This document shows positions 16,621 to 25,312 of a DNA stretch of 64,000 bases, piece after piece. This stretch comes from Rhodobacteraceae bacterium QY30 (lineage in GTDB: Bacteria; Pseudomonadota; Alphaproteobacteria; Rhodobacterales; Rhodobacteraceae): assembly GCA_002356635.1 (NCBI GenBank), contig CP023454.1, positions 2,030,501-2,094,500 on the forward strand, written 5' to 3'. How positions within the stretch are numbered: position 1 is the first letter of the stretch; each line of letters starts with the position of its first letter. A program made the translations under genes and the position numbers. The notes below the pieces were generated by a model. The model had not been told where the DNA came from and ran no database searches. It saw only the letters and a program-made list of their open reading frames with translations.

Positions 16621-17367
16621 TTATCGCAGATAGCTTCCGCCGTTCACATCCAGGACCGCCCCGTTCAGCGACAGCTGCGAAGGCCGGAACAGGAAGGCCG
16701 TCAATTCACCGATCTCGGCCGGTTCGGCCATTCTCCCCACCGGGATGCCGGACAGGGCCGCCGCCGCGCCGTGGCGGGCGATGAAGTCTTCGGCCATTTC
16801 AGTGCGAACCCATCCGGGGGCAAGCGCCACTGCCGTGATCCCCTCTGCCCCGTGGCTTTGCGCCACGGACTTCGTCAGGTTGATCAGCGCCGCCTTGGAC
16901 GCGCCGTAGGCCATGGCACTCGAGGCATAGCCCCGCTGCCCGGCCCGGCTGGCCATGTTGACGATCCGCCCGCCGCCGTGCCTGCGGAAGTGCCGGATCG
17001 CGCAGCGGGTCAGGTCCGCGGCGGCAAGCACGTTCACGCGGAATTCGCGGGCCCAGACGGATTGCCATTCATCCATCGGCGCATCCACGTCCACTTCGGA
17101 CCGGATGCCCGCATTGTTGACAAGGCCGGTCACGGCGCCATGTGCCTCGGCGGCATGCCAAAGCGCCTCGGGCGCGGCGGTATCGGTCAGATCGGCGGGA
17201 AGGACCGCGCCGCGCCCGCCGATGCGCGCCAGCAGAGCCTGGGCCGCCGCCACGTTCCGCCCGCAATGGATCAGCACCCTTGCCCCATCCAGGGCCAGCG
17301 CGGTGCAGATGGCCTGTCCGATGGCCCCGGTCGCGCCGGTCACAAGGATCGTCTGCCCCGTCAGCAT
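16621..17367 (-). CDS. SDR-family oxidoreductase (4)
   Basis: This 248-residue SDR has TGATGAIG, NNAG and catalytic Ser (NMASRAG) with YGASK. IHCGRN after strand 2 has a basic residue, which favours NADP, unlike the other three SDRs here. The frame extends far upstream but that overlaps the racemase-family gene; the ATG at 17367 sits one base after its stop, so the two are translationally coupled. That coupling suggests the two enzymes act on connected substrates. Confidence 0.85.
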   Translation of the reverse strand: MLTGQTILVTGATGAIGQAICTALALDGARVLIHCGRNVAAAQALLARIGGRGAVLPADLTDTAAPEALWHAAEAHGAVTGLVNNAGIRSEVDVDAPMDEWQSVWAREFRVNVLAAADLTRCAIRHFRRHGGGRIVNMASRAGQRGYASSAMAYGASKAALINLTKSVAQSHGAEGITAVALAPGWVRTEMAEDFIARHGAAAALSGIPVGRMAEPAEIGELTAFLFRPSQLSLNGAVLDVNGGSYLR

Positions 17368-17368
17368 C

Positions 17369-18385
17369 TCAGCCACCCCATGTGTCGGAAAGTGTAAAGC
17401 CCGAGGGAAAAGGATCGGTCGGATCAAGGCCGATCTGGCTGATGGCATAGATCCAGCACTGGCCCGACACGCGGTTGCGGGTGGCCACATAGGGCCCGAC
17501 CGAGGTTTCCTCGACGAACCGGGTCGTGAACTCTCCGCCGATGATCGACCGCGAGATGACGATATCTCCGGGCTTCGCCCTGCCCCGCGCATGGCGCGCG
17601 GCCATGTTGGAATTCGACCCTGTCCCACAGGGCGAACGATCCGCACGCCCCGGACGCAAGGTGGTGCAGGTCCGAAGCTGCCCGTCGGGTTCATCGGCCC
17701 GGAACATGACATAGGCCAGTCCGTTCAGCGCCGGCGTTGTCGGATGCAAGGCCGGCTCGACCGCTGCGATGCGATTGCGAAGCTCTACACCGATCGTTGC
17801 CAGGGCGCGGGCGTTTTCCGGCGCGATCGTCAGCCCGATCTGGTCCACATCGACCAGCGCATAGAAAACCCCGCCAAAGCACAGGTCATAGCGCAAGGGA
17901 CCCCATTCCACCGTTTCGATCACCGCATCCTGCCGGGCCACGAAGGACGGCGGCATGTCGAGCGTCACTTGCACAACCTTTCCGCCTTCGCAGGTCGCGG
18001 TCGCCTTCACCAGACCGGCGGCGGTGTCGAAGGTGATCACGCTTTGCGGCTCGACCATCGGGATCATGCCGGTTTCCAGAAGCGCGGTTGTCGCGCACAT
18101 CGCGTTCGACCCCGACATGGCGTGGGCCTGGTCGGGTTGCAGGATGATCAGTCCCACATCTGCCACCGGATCGCAGGCCGGGACAAGCAGGCAGAAGGAC
18201 CCCGCCGGGGCAGAGCGCGGCTCCGAACAAAGCCAGCGGCGCAGGCCGTCGTCCACCGTGTTCAGGTGGTGCAGCTTTTCGGCCATGGTGGCGCCGGGGA
18301 TGTTCAGCACGCCGCCGGTGATGACGCGCCCGATCTCGCCCGCGCAATGGACGTCGACGGTTTGAATGGTACGGTTCCAGCGCAT
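17369..18385 (-). CDS. Proline-racemase-superfamily enzyme with Ser/Cys active site (1)
   Basis: The 338-residue protein belongs to the proline racemase / 4-hydroxyproline 2-epimerase / trans-3-hydroxyproline dehydratase superfamily. The first catalytic position, normally Cys in MCGH, is Ser91 in AMSGSNAMC. The second is Cys253 in DRSPCGTG. Members with a Ser/Cys pair have been described with epimerase and trans-3-hydroxyproline dehydratase activity (recalled). Its 3' neighbour is an SDR; its 5' neighbour is an ALDH. Without a Delta1-pyrroline-2-carboxylate reductase of the usual type nearby, dehydratase versus epimerase stays open. Confidence 0.85.
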   Translation of the reverse strand: MRWNRTIQTVDVHCAGEIGRVITGGVLNIPGATMAEKLHHLNTVDDGLRRWLCSEPRSAPAGSFCLLVPACDPVADVGLIILQPDQAHAMSGSNAMCATTALLETGMIPMVEPQSVITFDTAAGLVKATATCEGGKVVQVTLDMPPSFVARQDAVIETVEWGPLRYDLCFGGVFYALVDVDQIGLTIAPENARALATIGVELRNRIAAVEPALHPTTPALNGLAYVMFRADEPDGQLRTCTTLRPGRADRSPCGTGSNSNMAARHARGRAKPGDIVISRSIIGGEFTTRFVEETSVGPYVATRNRVSGQCWIYAISQIGLDPTDPFPSGFTLSDTWGG

Positions 18386-18390
18386 GGGGA

Positions 18391-19866
18391 TCAGCCTTTC
18401 AGATACCAGCCCCAGGGCTGGTCGCTGACCAGCCGGGTGACCTGCTTGGTTTCCAGGTAGTTGTCGAGCCCCCAGCGCCCCAGTTCACGGCCGATGCCGG
18501 ACTGCTTGTAGCCGCCCCAGGGGGCTTGGGTGAATGTGGGCTGGCTGCAATTGATCCAGACGATCCCGGCGCGGAAAGCGCGGGCCACCCGGTCGCAGCG
18601 CGCATCGTCGGCGGACATGACGGCGGCGGCAAGGCCGAAGCGGCTGTCATTGGCCAGCCGGATCGCCTCGCCCTCGGTGTCGAAGGGGCGAAGGCAGACG
18701 ACGGGACCGAAGATCTCTTCGACCCAGGCATCGCTGTCCAGGGGCACATCCGTCAGGATCGTGGGTTCCAGATAATACCCCTTGTCGAACCCCTCGGGCC
18801 GCTTTCCGCCCGAAACCACGGTCGCCCCCTGTTCGCGGGCGCGAGCGATGTGGCGAAGGACGTCCTCATACTGGCCCTGGTTCACCAGAGGGCCAAGCAA
18901 GGTGCCGTCTTGAAGGCCATTGCCGATGCGGATCTTGCCCGCCTCTTCGACCAGCCGCTTCAGAAGCGCGGGATAGAGCGCCCGTTCCACCAGCACCCGC
19001 GAGGTGGCCGAACAAACCTGCCCCTGGTTCCAGAAGATGCCGAACATGATCCATTCAACAGCCTTTTCGATGTCGCTGTCGGCAAAGACCACGAAGGGCG
19101 ACTTGCCGCCCAGTTCCAGGCTCACGCGCTTGATGTCGCGCGCGCCCGCCGCCATGATGCGCGACCCGACGGGACCGGACCCGGTAAAAGCCACCTTGTC
19201 CACGCCCGGATGTTCGATCAGCCGCTGGCCCACGACCGACCCCTTGCCGGAAAGGATGTTCAGCACCCCGGCGGGCAGGCCAGCGGCCTTGGCGATCTCT
19301 CCCAGTTCCAGCGCGGTAAGCGAGGTCGTTTCCGCCGGTTTCAGGATCATCGTGCAGCCCGCCGCCAGCGCCGGCGCGACCTTCCAGGACGCCATCAACA
19401 GCGGATAGTTCCAGGGAACGATGGCCACGGCAACGCCCAAGGGCTCTCGCAGGGCCTTCGCGGTGAAGCGCCCATCCGCCAGCGCGATATCCTCGACCTC
19501 ATCGTCCAGGTCTTCGGCCAGATCGGCGTAGTAGTCGAAGCATCCCGCCGCATCGCCCAGATCCCATTCGGCTTCGGGCAGCGGCTTGCCGTTGTCGCGC
19601 ACTTCGATCCGCGCAAGATCCGGCAGGCGGTCGCGGATACCCTGGGCGATGGCCCGCAGGTAGACGGCGCGTTCCCTGCCCGAAAGACGCGGCCAGGGAC
19701 CGGTGTCGAACGCGGCGCGGGCGGCGGCCACGGCCGCATCTGCGTCGTCTTCTGTCGCGGCGGCGATGTGGTGAAAGACCTCTTCGGTTGCAGGGTCGAT
19801 CACGGGCAGCATCTGGCCTTTTGCCGGGGCCACCCAGGCACCGTTGATGAAAAGCTGGTTCTGCAT
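18391..19866 (-). CDS. NAD(P)-dependent aldehyde dehydrogenase
   Basis: The 491-residue ALDH has catalytic Cys285 (NQGQVCSATSR), Glu251 (SLELGGKSP) and the fold motif FTGSGPVGSRI. Sequence style (CFDYYADLAEDLD; QPTFTQAPWGGYKQSG) is that of betaine-aldehyde / aminoaldehyde dehydrogenases. In the hydroxyproline pathway the required enzyme is 2-oxoglutarate-semialdehyde dehydrogenase, which this gene could supply by position; oxidation of a betaine or amino aldehyde is the alternative. It lies between the D-amino-acid dehydrogenase and the first racemase-family gene. Confidence 0.88.
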   Translation of the reverse strand: MQNQLFINGAWVAPAKGQMLPVIDPATEEVFHHIAAATEDDADAAVAAARAAFDTGPWPRLSGRERAVYLRAIAQGIRDRLPDLARIEVRDNGKPLPEAEWDLGDAAGCFDYYADLAEDLDDEVEDIALADGRFTAKALREPLGVAVAIVPWNYPLLMASWKVAPALAAGCTMILKPAETTSLTALELGEIAKAAGLPAGVLNILSGKGSVVGQRLIEHPGVDKVAFTGSGPVGSRIMAAGARDIKRVSLELGGKSPFVVFADSDIEKAVEWIMFGIFWNQGQVCSATSRVLVERALYPALLKRLVEEAGKIRIGNGLQDGTLLGPLVNQGQYEDVLRHIARAREQGATVVSGGKRPEGFDKGYYLEPTILTDVPLDSDAWVEEIFGPVVCLRPFDTEGEAIRLANDSRFGLAAAVMSADDARCDRVARAFRAGIVWINCSQPTFTQAPWGGYKQSGIGRELGRWGLDNYLETKQVTRLVSDQPWGWYLKG

Positions 19867-19877
19867 GGCTCAATCCT

Positions 19878-21125
19878 TCAGAAGCGGTTGATGCGGTAGG
19901 GTGTCAGGTCGACCGGCGGCTTCATCCCGGTGATCAGGTCGCCCATCAGCCGGGCGGTTGTCGCGGCGTAGGTCAGGCCAAGGTGACCGTGGCCGGTCGC
20001 GTAGAACAGGCCCCTTGTCCGGGCGCTTGCGGACAGGATCGGGACGGTATCTGGCAGCGCAGGACGATGCCCCATCCATTCGGTGCATTCCCGACATTCC
20101 AGGTTCGGCAGGGCTTCCTTCGCGCGTTTCACGGTCACCTTCGACCGGCGATAGTCCGGCGCTGCATCAAGGCCCGCCATTTCCACCGTTCCCCCCACGC
20201 GGATGCCGCCCGCCGTGGGGGTGACCATGAAGGCGCGGGCGGGCCAGATGATCGAGTGTTTCATCAAGATGCCCGGCGCCATGATCTGCGTGTGATATCC
20301 ACGTTCGGTCTCAAGCGGGATCGGTTCATCCAGCATCGCGGCCAGACGCGCCGAAAAGGCGCCGGCGCAGATCACCACTTCGTCCGCGGCTAACTGGCGG
20401 CCATCCTTCAGCACCACCCCGCGGATGCCTTCCCCGCGCACGAACCCCGTCACCTCGCCCCGCTCGATCCGCCCGCCCAGCGCGGTGAACCGGTCTGCCA
20501 GAGCCAGAACCAGTTTGTAGGGATCCTTCATCGAGCGGTTCTGCGGGAACAGCACCGCAAGGCCGATCTTGTCCGAAAGCTCCGGCTCCAGCGCCTTGAT
20601 CGCCTGCCGCCCGATCACCTCATGCGGGAAACCGAACCGTTCCAGGATCTCGATATGGTCGCGATCTGCCTTGAATTCCGCCTCGTCGGTGTAAAGCGAC
20701 AGGCAGCCTTCGTCAGAGATCTGGTCCTTCAGTCCGACATCGCCCAGCAGCTCCAGCGTGTCGTTCAAGGACCGCGCGCAAAGTGCCGCACCCTGGGCTT
20801 CCAGCGCGCGCAGTTTCGAAGGACGCGAGGCGGCGATGAAGCGCAGGAACCAGGGAACGAGCCTGGGCATGTAGGACGGACGGATACGGACCGGCCCTTC
20901 CGGGTCCAGCATCCAGCCGGGGATCTGCCGCCACACCGACGGCCGAGAGGCAGGCATGAATTCGGTTACCGCGATAGAGGCCATGTTGCCGAAGGACGCG
21001 CCCTTGCCCGGCGCATCGCGATCGACCAGCACAACCCTCCGGCCGCGTTTCTGCAGGTCATGTGCGATGGCGGTGCCGATGATGCCTGCGCCGATGACGA
21101 TGGTGGTGCCCGCAGAGGAGGTCAT
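19878..21125 (-). CDS. FAD-dependent D-amino-acid dehydrogenase (DadA/DAO family)
   Basis: The 415-residue flavoprotein has an N-terminal FAD motif (IVIGAGIIGTAIAHDL) and the DAO-family C-terminal ATGHGHLGLTYA. By context it is the cis-4-hydroxy-D-proline dehydrogenase that makes Delta1-pyrroline-4-hydroxy-2-carboxylate, passing electrons to the respiratory chain. The ATG overlaps the stop of the upstream epimerase-like gene (ATGA), which makes sequential action likely. A general D-amino-acid role cannot be excluded. Confidence 0.88.
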   Translation of the reverse strand: MTSSAGTTIVIGAGIIGTAIAHDLQKRGRRVVLVDRDAPGKGASFGNMASIAVTEFMPASRPSVWRQIPGWMLDPEGPVRIRPSYMPRLVPWFLRFIAASRPSKLRALEAQGAALCARSLNDTLELLGDVGLKDQISDEGCLSLYTDEAEFKADRDHIEILERFGFPHEVIGRQAIKALEPELSDKIGLAVLFPQNRSMKDPYKLVLALADRFTALGGRIERGEVTGFVRGEGIRGVVLKDGRQLAADEVVICAGAFSARLAAMLDEPIPLETERGYHTQIMAPGILMKHSIIWPARAFMVTPTAGGIRVGGTVEMAGLDAAPDYRRSKVTVKRAKEALPNLECRECTEWMGHRPALPDTVPILSASARTRGLFYATGHGHLGLTYAATTARLMGDLITGMKPPVDLTPYRINRF

Positions 21126-22186
21126 GGGTTCTGATCGTCCTTCTCTTTCGGGGTCTGCGTCGTCATCCAGGTATCCGACAGGGTGAAGCCGGTCTGGTAT
21201 GGGTCGGTCGGGTCCAGCACCATCTGGTTCAGCCCGGTGATCCAGGCCTGACCGGCGATGGCGGGAATGACGGCATCGTAAGTGCCGACCTTGGCGACCC
21301 CTTCGATCGAACAGACGAAACGGCTGTTTGTGGTCGAATCGTGCAGGAAGGTTTCGCCCGGCTTGATCAGTCCCTTGGCATGAAGAATGGCCAGCCGCGC
21401 CGAGGTGCCGGTGCCGCAGGGCGACCTATCGCAGCGCCCCGGCGAGACGACGACGCTGTTGCGCGATTGCACGACATCGCCCTGCCGCTGCAACGGGCCG
21501 CCGAATCCCAGGATCGAAATGCCGGGAATGGCCGGGTTCACCGGATGGGACACCGGAAGCTGTTCGATGGCCGCTTCCTTGATCCTTTGGCCAAGGTCGC
21601 AGATGGCGCGCGCTTCGGAGGGCTGGATGGCAAAACCCACGTCCTGGGCATCGACCCAGACATAGGTCATCCCGCCGTAGGCCACGTCGACGCGCAGCTG
21701 GCCGATGCCCGGAACCTCGATCACCGTATCAAGGTAATAGCAGAACGCGGGCTGGTTGATCAGGCGGACACTTGTGACCTTTCCGTCCGAACACTGACAG
21801 CGCACCCGGATCAGGCCGGCTGGCGATTCAAGCGTCAGTTCCGTCACCGGCTCCTGCATGGGCAGGATACCGGTTTCCAGAAGCACGGTCGCCACGCACA
21901 TGGTGTTCGACCCCGACATGGCCGGATATTCGGTCGTTTCGAGGATGACATAGCCCATGTCGGCTTCGGGATGGTTCGACGGCAGGATGATGTTGGCGTT
22001 GTGCCAGACCGCGCCGCGCGGTTCGAACAGCGCAAGCTGGCGGATGTCATCGCGGTAGGTTTCCAGATGGACCCGCTTGTCGAACATGGTTTCGCCCGGA
22101 ACCTGGCCGACGCCCCCGACGATGACCTTGCCGCTTTCTCCTTCGGCGTGGCAGTCGACTACATTCAGAATTTTCCGGGCGCGCAT
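21122..22186 (-). CDS. Proline-racemase-superfamily enzyme with Ser/Cys active site (2), hydroxyproline epimerase candidate
   Basis: The 354-residue protein is a second member of the racemase superfamily. Catalytic positions are Ser91 (AMSGSNTMC) and Cys257 (DRSPCGTGT). It overlaps the D-amino-acid dehydrogenase start and follows the DapA-family gene. This is the position expected for trans-4-hydroxy-L-proline 2-epimerase, although the classical epimerases use Cys/Cys. A trans-3-hydroxyproline dehydratase is the alternative. An AAGGAG site precedes the ATG. Confidence 0.85.
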   Translation of the reverse strand: MRARKILNVVDCHAEGESGKVIVGGVGQVPGETMFDKRVHLETYRDDIRQLALFEPRGAVWHNANIILPSNHPEADMGYVILETTEYPAMSGSNTMCVATVLLETGILPMQEPVTELTLESPAGLIRVRCQCSDGKVTSVRLINQPAFCYYLDTVIEVPGIGQLRVDVAYGGMTYVWVDAQDVGFAIQPSEARAICDLGQRIKEAAIEQLPVSHPVNPAIPGISILGFGGPLQRQGDVVQSRNSVVVSPGRCDRSPCGTGTSARLAILHAKGLIKPGETFLHDSTTNSRFVCSIEGVAKVGTYDAVIPAIAGQAWITGLNQMVLDPTDPYQTGFTLSDTWMTTQTPKEKDDQNP

Positions 22187-22204
22187 GGTCGCTCTCCTTC
22201 CCTG

Positions 22205-23089
22205 TTATTTCCAGTCGACGACAACCTGCATCGCCGCTGCGAATTCCGCTTTCTCTGCATCGGTCAACGGGCCGAAGGGCATGCGGCATTCTCCGACGGG
22301 GTTGCCCTGCAGTTCGCAGCCATACTTCAGCTTCTGCACGAACTTGCCCGATTCAAGAACGTTCATCGCCGGCCAGAGCGCCTGCATGATCTCTTTCGCG
22401 CGGGCATGGTCGCCCTTGCGGAAGGCCGCGTCCATCTCGCAGACGGGCGCCGCCATGCAGTTGGCCGGACCGCAGATCCAGCTGTCGGCGCCCCACTGCA
22501 TGAAGTCCCAGGCTATGTCGTCCGACCCCGAGACCAGCTGGAGCCGGCCCGCATAGCGGGTGGCGATGCCAATGGCCCGCTGCATCACGCCCGAGGATTC
22601 CTTGATGCCGATGATCCGTGGATTGTCGGCCAGCGCATCCAGGGCCTCGTATTCGATCTCGACCCCGTCCTTGCCGGGGTAAGAGTAGAGAACGATGTTC
22701 ATGTCGGTGGCATCGACCACCGCGGTGAAGTGGCGAATGATCTCGGCCTGTGTCGGCTTGGTGTAGAAGGGCACGGCCAGAAGGACCGCGTGGTAACCCA
22801 TCGCCTTGGCGCGCAACGTGTTGGCGATGACACCAGCGGTCGAGGGCGCATTGGTGCCGGCGATCAGGGTTTCGCCCGGTCCGGCAAATCCGGCGACGAA
22901 CTCCAGCACGGAGTCGCGCTCGGCATCGCTCATCAGGCTGTATTCGCCCGACGATCCGCAAGGCACCCATCCGGACACCCCTGCCTTGCGCAGCATTGCC
23001 AGATGCTTTTCAAAAGCCGCGAAGTCGATCTTTCCTTCGGCGTCGAAGGGGGTGACAAGCGCCGGCATCACGCCAGAAAGTTTCAGCAT
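22205..23089 (-). CDS. DapA-family lyase/deaminase, pyrroline-4-hydroxy-2-carboxylate deaminase candidate
   Basis: The 294-residue TIM barrel is of the dihydrodipicolinate synthase / N-acetylneuraminate lyase family. The Schiff-base lysine is Lys163 (IIGIKESSG) and the conserved tyrosine is in LYSYPGK (about 135-137), with GSSGEY in place of GTTGE. In hydroxyproline operons this family member deaminates Delta1-pyrroline-4-hydroxy-2-carboxylate to 2-oxoglutarate semialdehyde. The neighbours (epimerase-like, DAO, ALDH, amino-acid ABC) fit that role exactly; the assignment is by context. Confidence 0.85.
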   Translation of the reverse strand: MLKLSGVMPALVTPFDAEGKIDFAAFEKHLAMLRKAGVSGWVPCGSSGEYSLMSDAERDSVLEFVAGFAGPGETLIAGTNAPSTAGVIANTLRAKAMGYHAVLLAVPFYTKPTQAEIIRHFTAVVDATDMNIVLYSYPGKDGVEIEYEALDALADNPRIIGIKESSGVMQRAIGIATRYAGRLQLVSGSDDIAWDFMQWGADSWICGPANCMAAPVCEMDAAFRKGDHARAKEIMQALWPAMNVLESGKFVQKLKYGCELQGNPVGECRMPFGPLTDAEKAEFAAAMQVVVDWK

Positions 23090-23112
23090 TTCCGTTTCCT
23101 TTCAGTTGGCCG

Positions 23113-23778
23113 TCAGGCGGCCAGTTTGCGCAGCATCCGCCCTTCGACCCGTGTCACGAGTCGGGTCAGCGGAAAGGCGATGACGAAATAGAGGAAGGCG
23201 ACCGCGGTCAGCACCTCGACAGGGCGCGCCGTGTTGTTCGAGATGTTCTGGCCGATGAACATGAGGTCTGCCATGCCTACGGCCGAAACCAGCGCACTTT
23301 CCTTGAACAGGCTGATGCAGTTCGACAGCAGCGTGGGCACGGCCAGCAGCACCGCTTGCGGCAGGATCACATTCGTGATCTGCACCCGCCGCGGCAGGCC
23401 AAGCGCGGTGCAGGCATCCATCTGTTCGCGTCCGACGGCCCGAAGAGAGGCGCGGAAGGTTTCGGAAGTGATCGCGCCCATGTAGAGCGTCAGCGCGATG
23501 GTGGCCGAGGCGAGGTTCGACAGTTCCACCCCCAGGATCAGGGGCAGGCAGAAGAAGATCCAGAAAAGCTGGATCAGCACTGGCGTTCCCCGGAAGAATT
23601 CGACGAAGACCGAGGCCGGAACGCGGATGAGCGCATTTTCCGAGGCCCGCGCCAGGCCGATCAGGAAGCCGAGCGTCGAGCCCAGCACAACGCACAGCAC
23701 CGTGAGCTTCAGCGTCATCCAGAGGCCCAGCGCCAGGGCATCCGCGAATTTGAGAAGGATCGAGAAATCAAGGGACAT
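23113..23778 (-). CDS. Polar amino-acid ABC transporter permease (1)
   Basis: The 221-residue HisM/ArtM-type permease has about five membrane helices. It carries the family's VFVEFFRGTPVLIQLFW block near residue 57 and the coupling loop ALGLPRRVQITNVILPQA. It is paired with the neighbouring permease, five bases away, to form the channel of one importer. The genes downstream are the hydroxyproline catabolic enzymes, so the imported ligand is probably hydroxyproline or a relative. Confidence 0.9.
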   Translation of the reverse strand: MSLDFSILLKFADALALGLWMTLKLTVLCVVLGSTLGFLIGLARASENALIRVPASVFVEFFRGTPVLIQLFWIFFCLPLILGVELSNLASATIALTLYMGAITSETFRASLRAVGREQMDACTALGLPRRVQITNVILPQAVLLAVPTLLSNCISLFKESALVSAVGMADLMFIGQNISNNTARPVEVLTAVAFLYFVIAFPLTRLVTRVEGRMLRKLAA

Positions 23779-23782
23779 GGCG

Positions 23783-24451
23783 TTACCTCACCGCAAGGCC
23801 GCGCCGACGTTCCAGATAGCCGACGATCTGGCTGACCGGGAAGGAAACGGCGAGGTAGAAGAGCGCAATGATCGTGAAGGTTTCGATCGGGCGATAGGTC
23901 TGGGTCGCCAGCGTCTTGCCCTGATACATCAGGTCCTGCACCCCCACGATTGCCACCAGAGCCGATTGCTGGAAGGTGCCGATGCCATTGGTCAGCAGGA
24001 CCGGCACCGAAGCCCGCAGCGCCTGGGGCAGCACGATGTTCAGGACACGCTGGGTGGGCGACAGGCCCAGTGCGATCCCGGCATCCAGATGCTCTTTCGG
24101 GACAGCCTGGATTGCGGCCCGGTAGGCTTCTGCGTTGAAGGCCGTAAGGTTCATGCCCAGCGCCAGGATGCCCATCGTCACCGGACCGAGGAAGACGTTG
24201 AACAGCATCGGCACGCAGTAGAAGAACCAGACGATCTGCACGATGGCCGGGGTGCAGCGGAAGAATTCGACGAAAAGCATCGCCGGCACCCGCAGAACCG
24301 CAAAACGGCTGAGCACCAAAAGCGCCAGGCCGAAGCCCGCGGTGATGCCGATGATGTTGGCGGCGACGGTCAGTTGCAGCGTCACCGCCAGCCCCTGAAA
24401 CAGCGGCTCGAGGTTGCGGGTGACGGCACCGATATCCAGCGTGTAGTCCAT
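23783..24451 (-). CDS. Polar amino-acid ABC transporter permease (2)
   Basis: The 222-residue permease of the same family has LFVEFFRCTPAIVQIVWFFY and the coupling loop ALGLSPTQRVLNIVLPQA. The ATG at 24451 follows the ATPase stop by five bases; the longer frame upstream overlaps the ATPase gene and was rejected. It forms a heterodimer with permease (1), as in histidine/glutamine-type importers. Confidence 0.9.
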   Translation of the reverse strand: MDYTLDIGAVTRNLEPLFQGLAVTLQLTVAANIIGITAGFGLALLVLSRFAVLRVPAMLFVEFFRCTPAIVQIVWFFYCVPMLFNVFLGPVTMGILALGMNLTAFNAEAYRAAIQAVPKEHLDAGIALGLSPTQRVLNIVLPQALRASVPVLLTNGIGTFQQSALVAIVGVQDLMYQGKTLATQTYRPIETFTIIALFYLAVSFPVSQIVGYLERRRGLAVR

Positions 24452-24456
24452 CGTCC

Positions 24457-25233
24457 CTACCCCTTGATGTGGAAGACGCGGTCTATGAATTCGCGGGTGC
24501 GCTCTTCCTTCGGATCGCCCAGCACCTGTTCGGGTGGGCCGTCCTCGACGACCACGCCGCCGGCGCAGAAGATCACCCGGCTGGCGACATTGCGGGCAAA
24601 CCACATGTCATGGGTCACCATCATCATGGGCATACCTTGCGCGGCAAGGTTCAGGATCACCTGCTCGACCTCGGCCACCAGCTCGGGGTCGAGTGCGGAG
24701 GTCACCTCGTCAAAAAGCATGAGCTGCGGATCCAGCATCAGCGCCCGTGCGATGGCGACCCGCTGTTTCTGCCCGCCCGACAGTTGCGATGGATAAGCGT
24801 CTGCCTTCGCCTCAAGCCCGAAGCGGGCAAGGATGGCGCGCCCCCGTTCTTCGGCCTTGGCGCGGGGTTCGCCCACGACCTTGCAAGGTGCCAGGGTCAG
24901 GTTTTGCAGCACGCTCAGATGTGGAAAAAGGGTGTAGTGCTGAAACACCATGCCGATCTTCTTGCGCACTTCGGTATCGATGCGGGTCTTGCGGCCATCG
25001 GCCGAAATATAGGGCTGGCCCGCGAAGGTGATCGCGCCGCCCTGAATCTCCTCAAGCCCCATCACGACGCGCAACAGCGTCGACTTGCCACCGCCCGAGG
25101 GGCCGATGACCACCACGCGCTCCCCCGGCTTCATTTCGATGTTCAATCCACGCAGCACCCGGATGTTCGGGCCGTAGCCCTTGTGCAGGTCGGTGATGCG
25201 GACAAGCGCGGTATCGCGCGACATGGCGTTCAT
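24457..25233 (-). CDS. Polar amino-acid ABC transporter ATPase
   Basis: The 258-residue ATPase has Walker A GPSGGGKST (family usual GPSGSGKST, with Ser to Gly), signature LSGGQKQRVAIARAL and Walker B LMLFDEVTSALD. This is GlnQ/HisP style. It powers the adjacent permease pair. The ATG at 25233 was chosen because GGGAGGGG lies about six bases upstream; a second ATG three codons on is possible. Confidence 0.9.
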   Translation of the reverse strand: MNAMSRDTALVRITDLHKGYGPNIRVLRGLNIEMKPGERVVVIGPSGGGKSTLLRVVMGLEEIQGGAITFAGQPYISADGRKTRIDTEVRKKIGMVFQHYTLFPHLSVLQNLTLAPCKVVGEPRAKAEERGRAILARFGLEAKADAYPSQLSGGQKQRVAIARALMLDPQLMLFDEVTSALDPELVAEVEQVILNLAAQGMPMMMVTHDMWFARNVASRVIFCAGGVVVEDGPPEQVLGDPKEERTREFIDRVFHIKG

Positions 25234-25312
25234 GCGTTCCCCTCCCAAGGAAGCTTGAATGTCCGGGCCGCCCGCGCGGGCGACCCTGCGTGTCCTGGCG
25301 AAAGGCGGCGGA

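Noticed and set aside
21341-23191. 616-codon open frame on the plus strand
   Set aside because: Shadow of the racemase-family and DapA-family genes on the minus strand; no recognisable domain.
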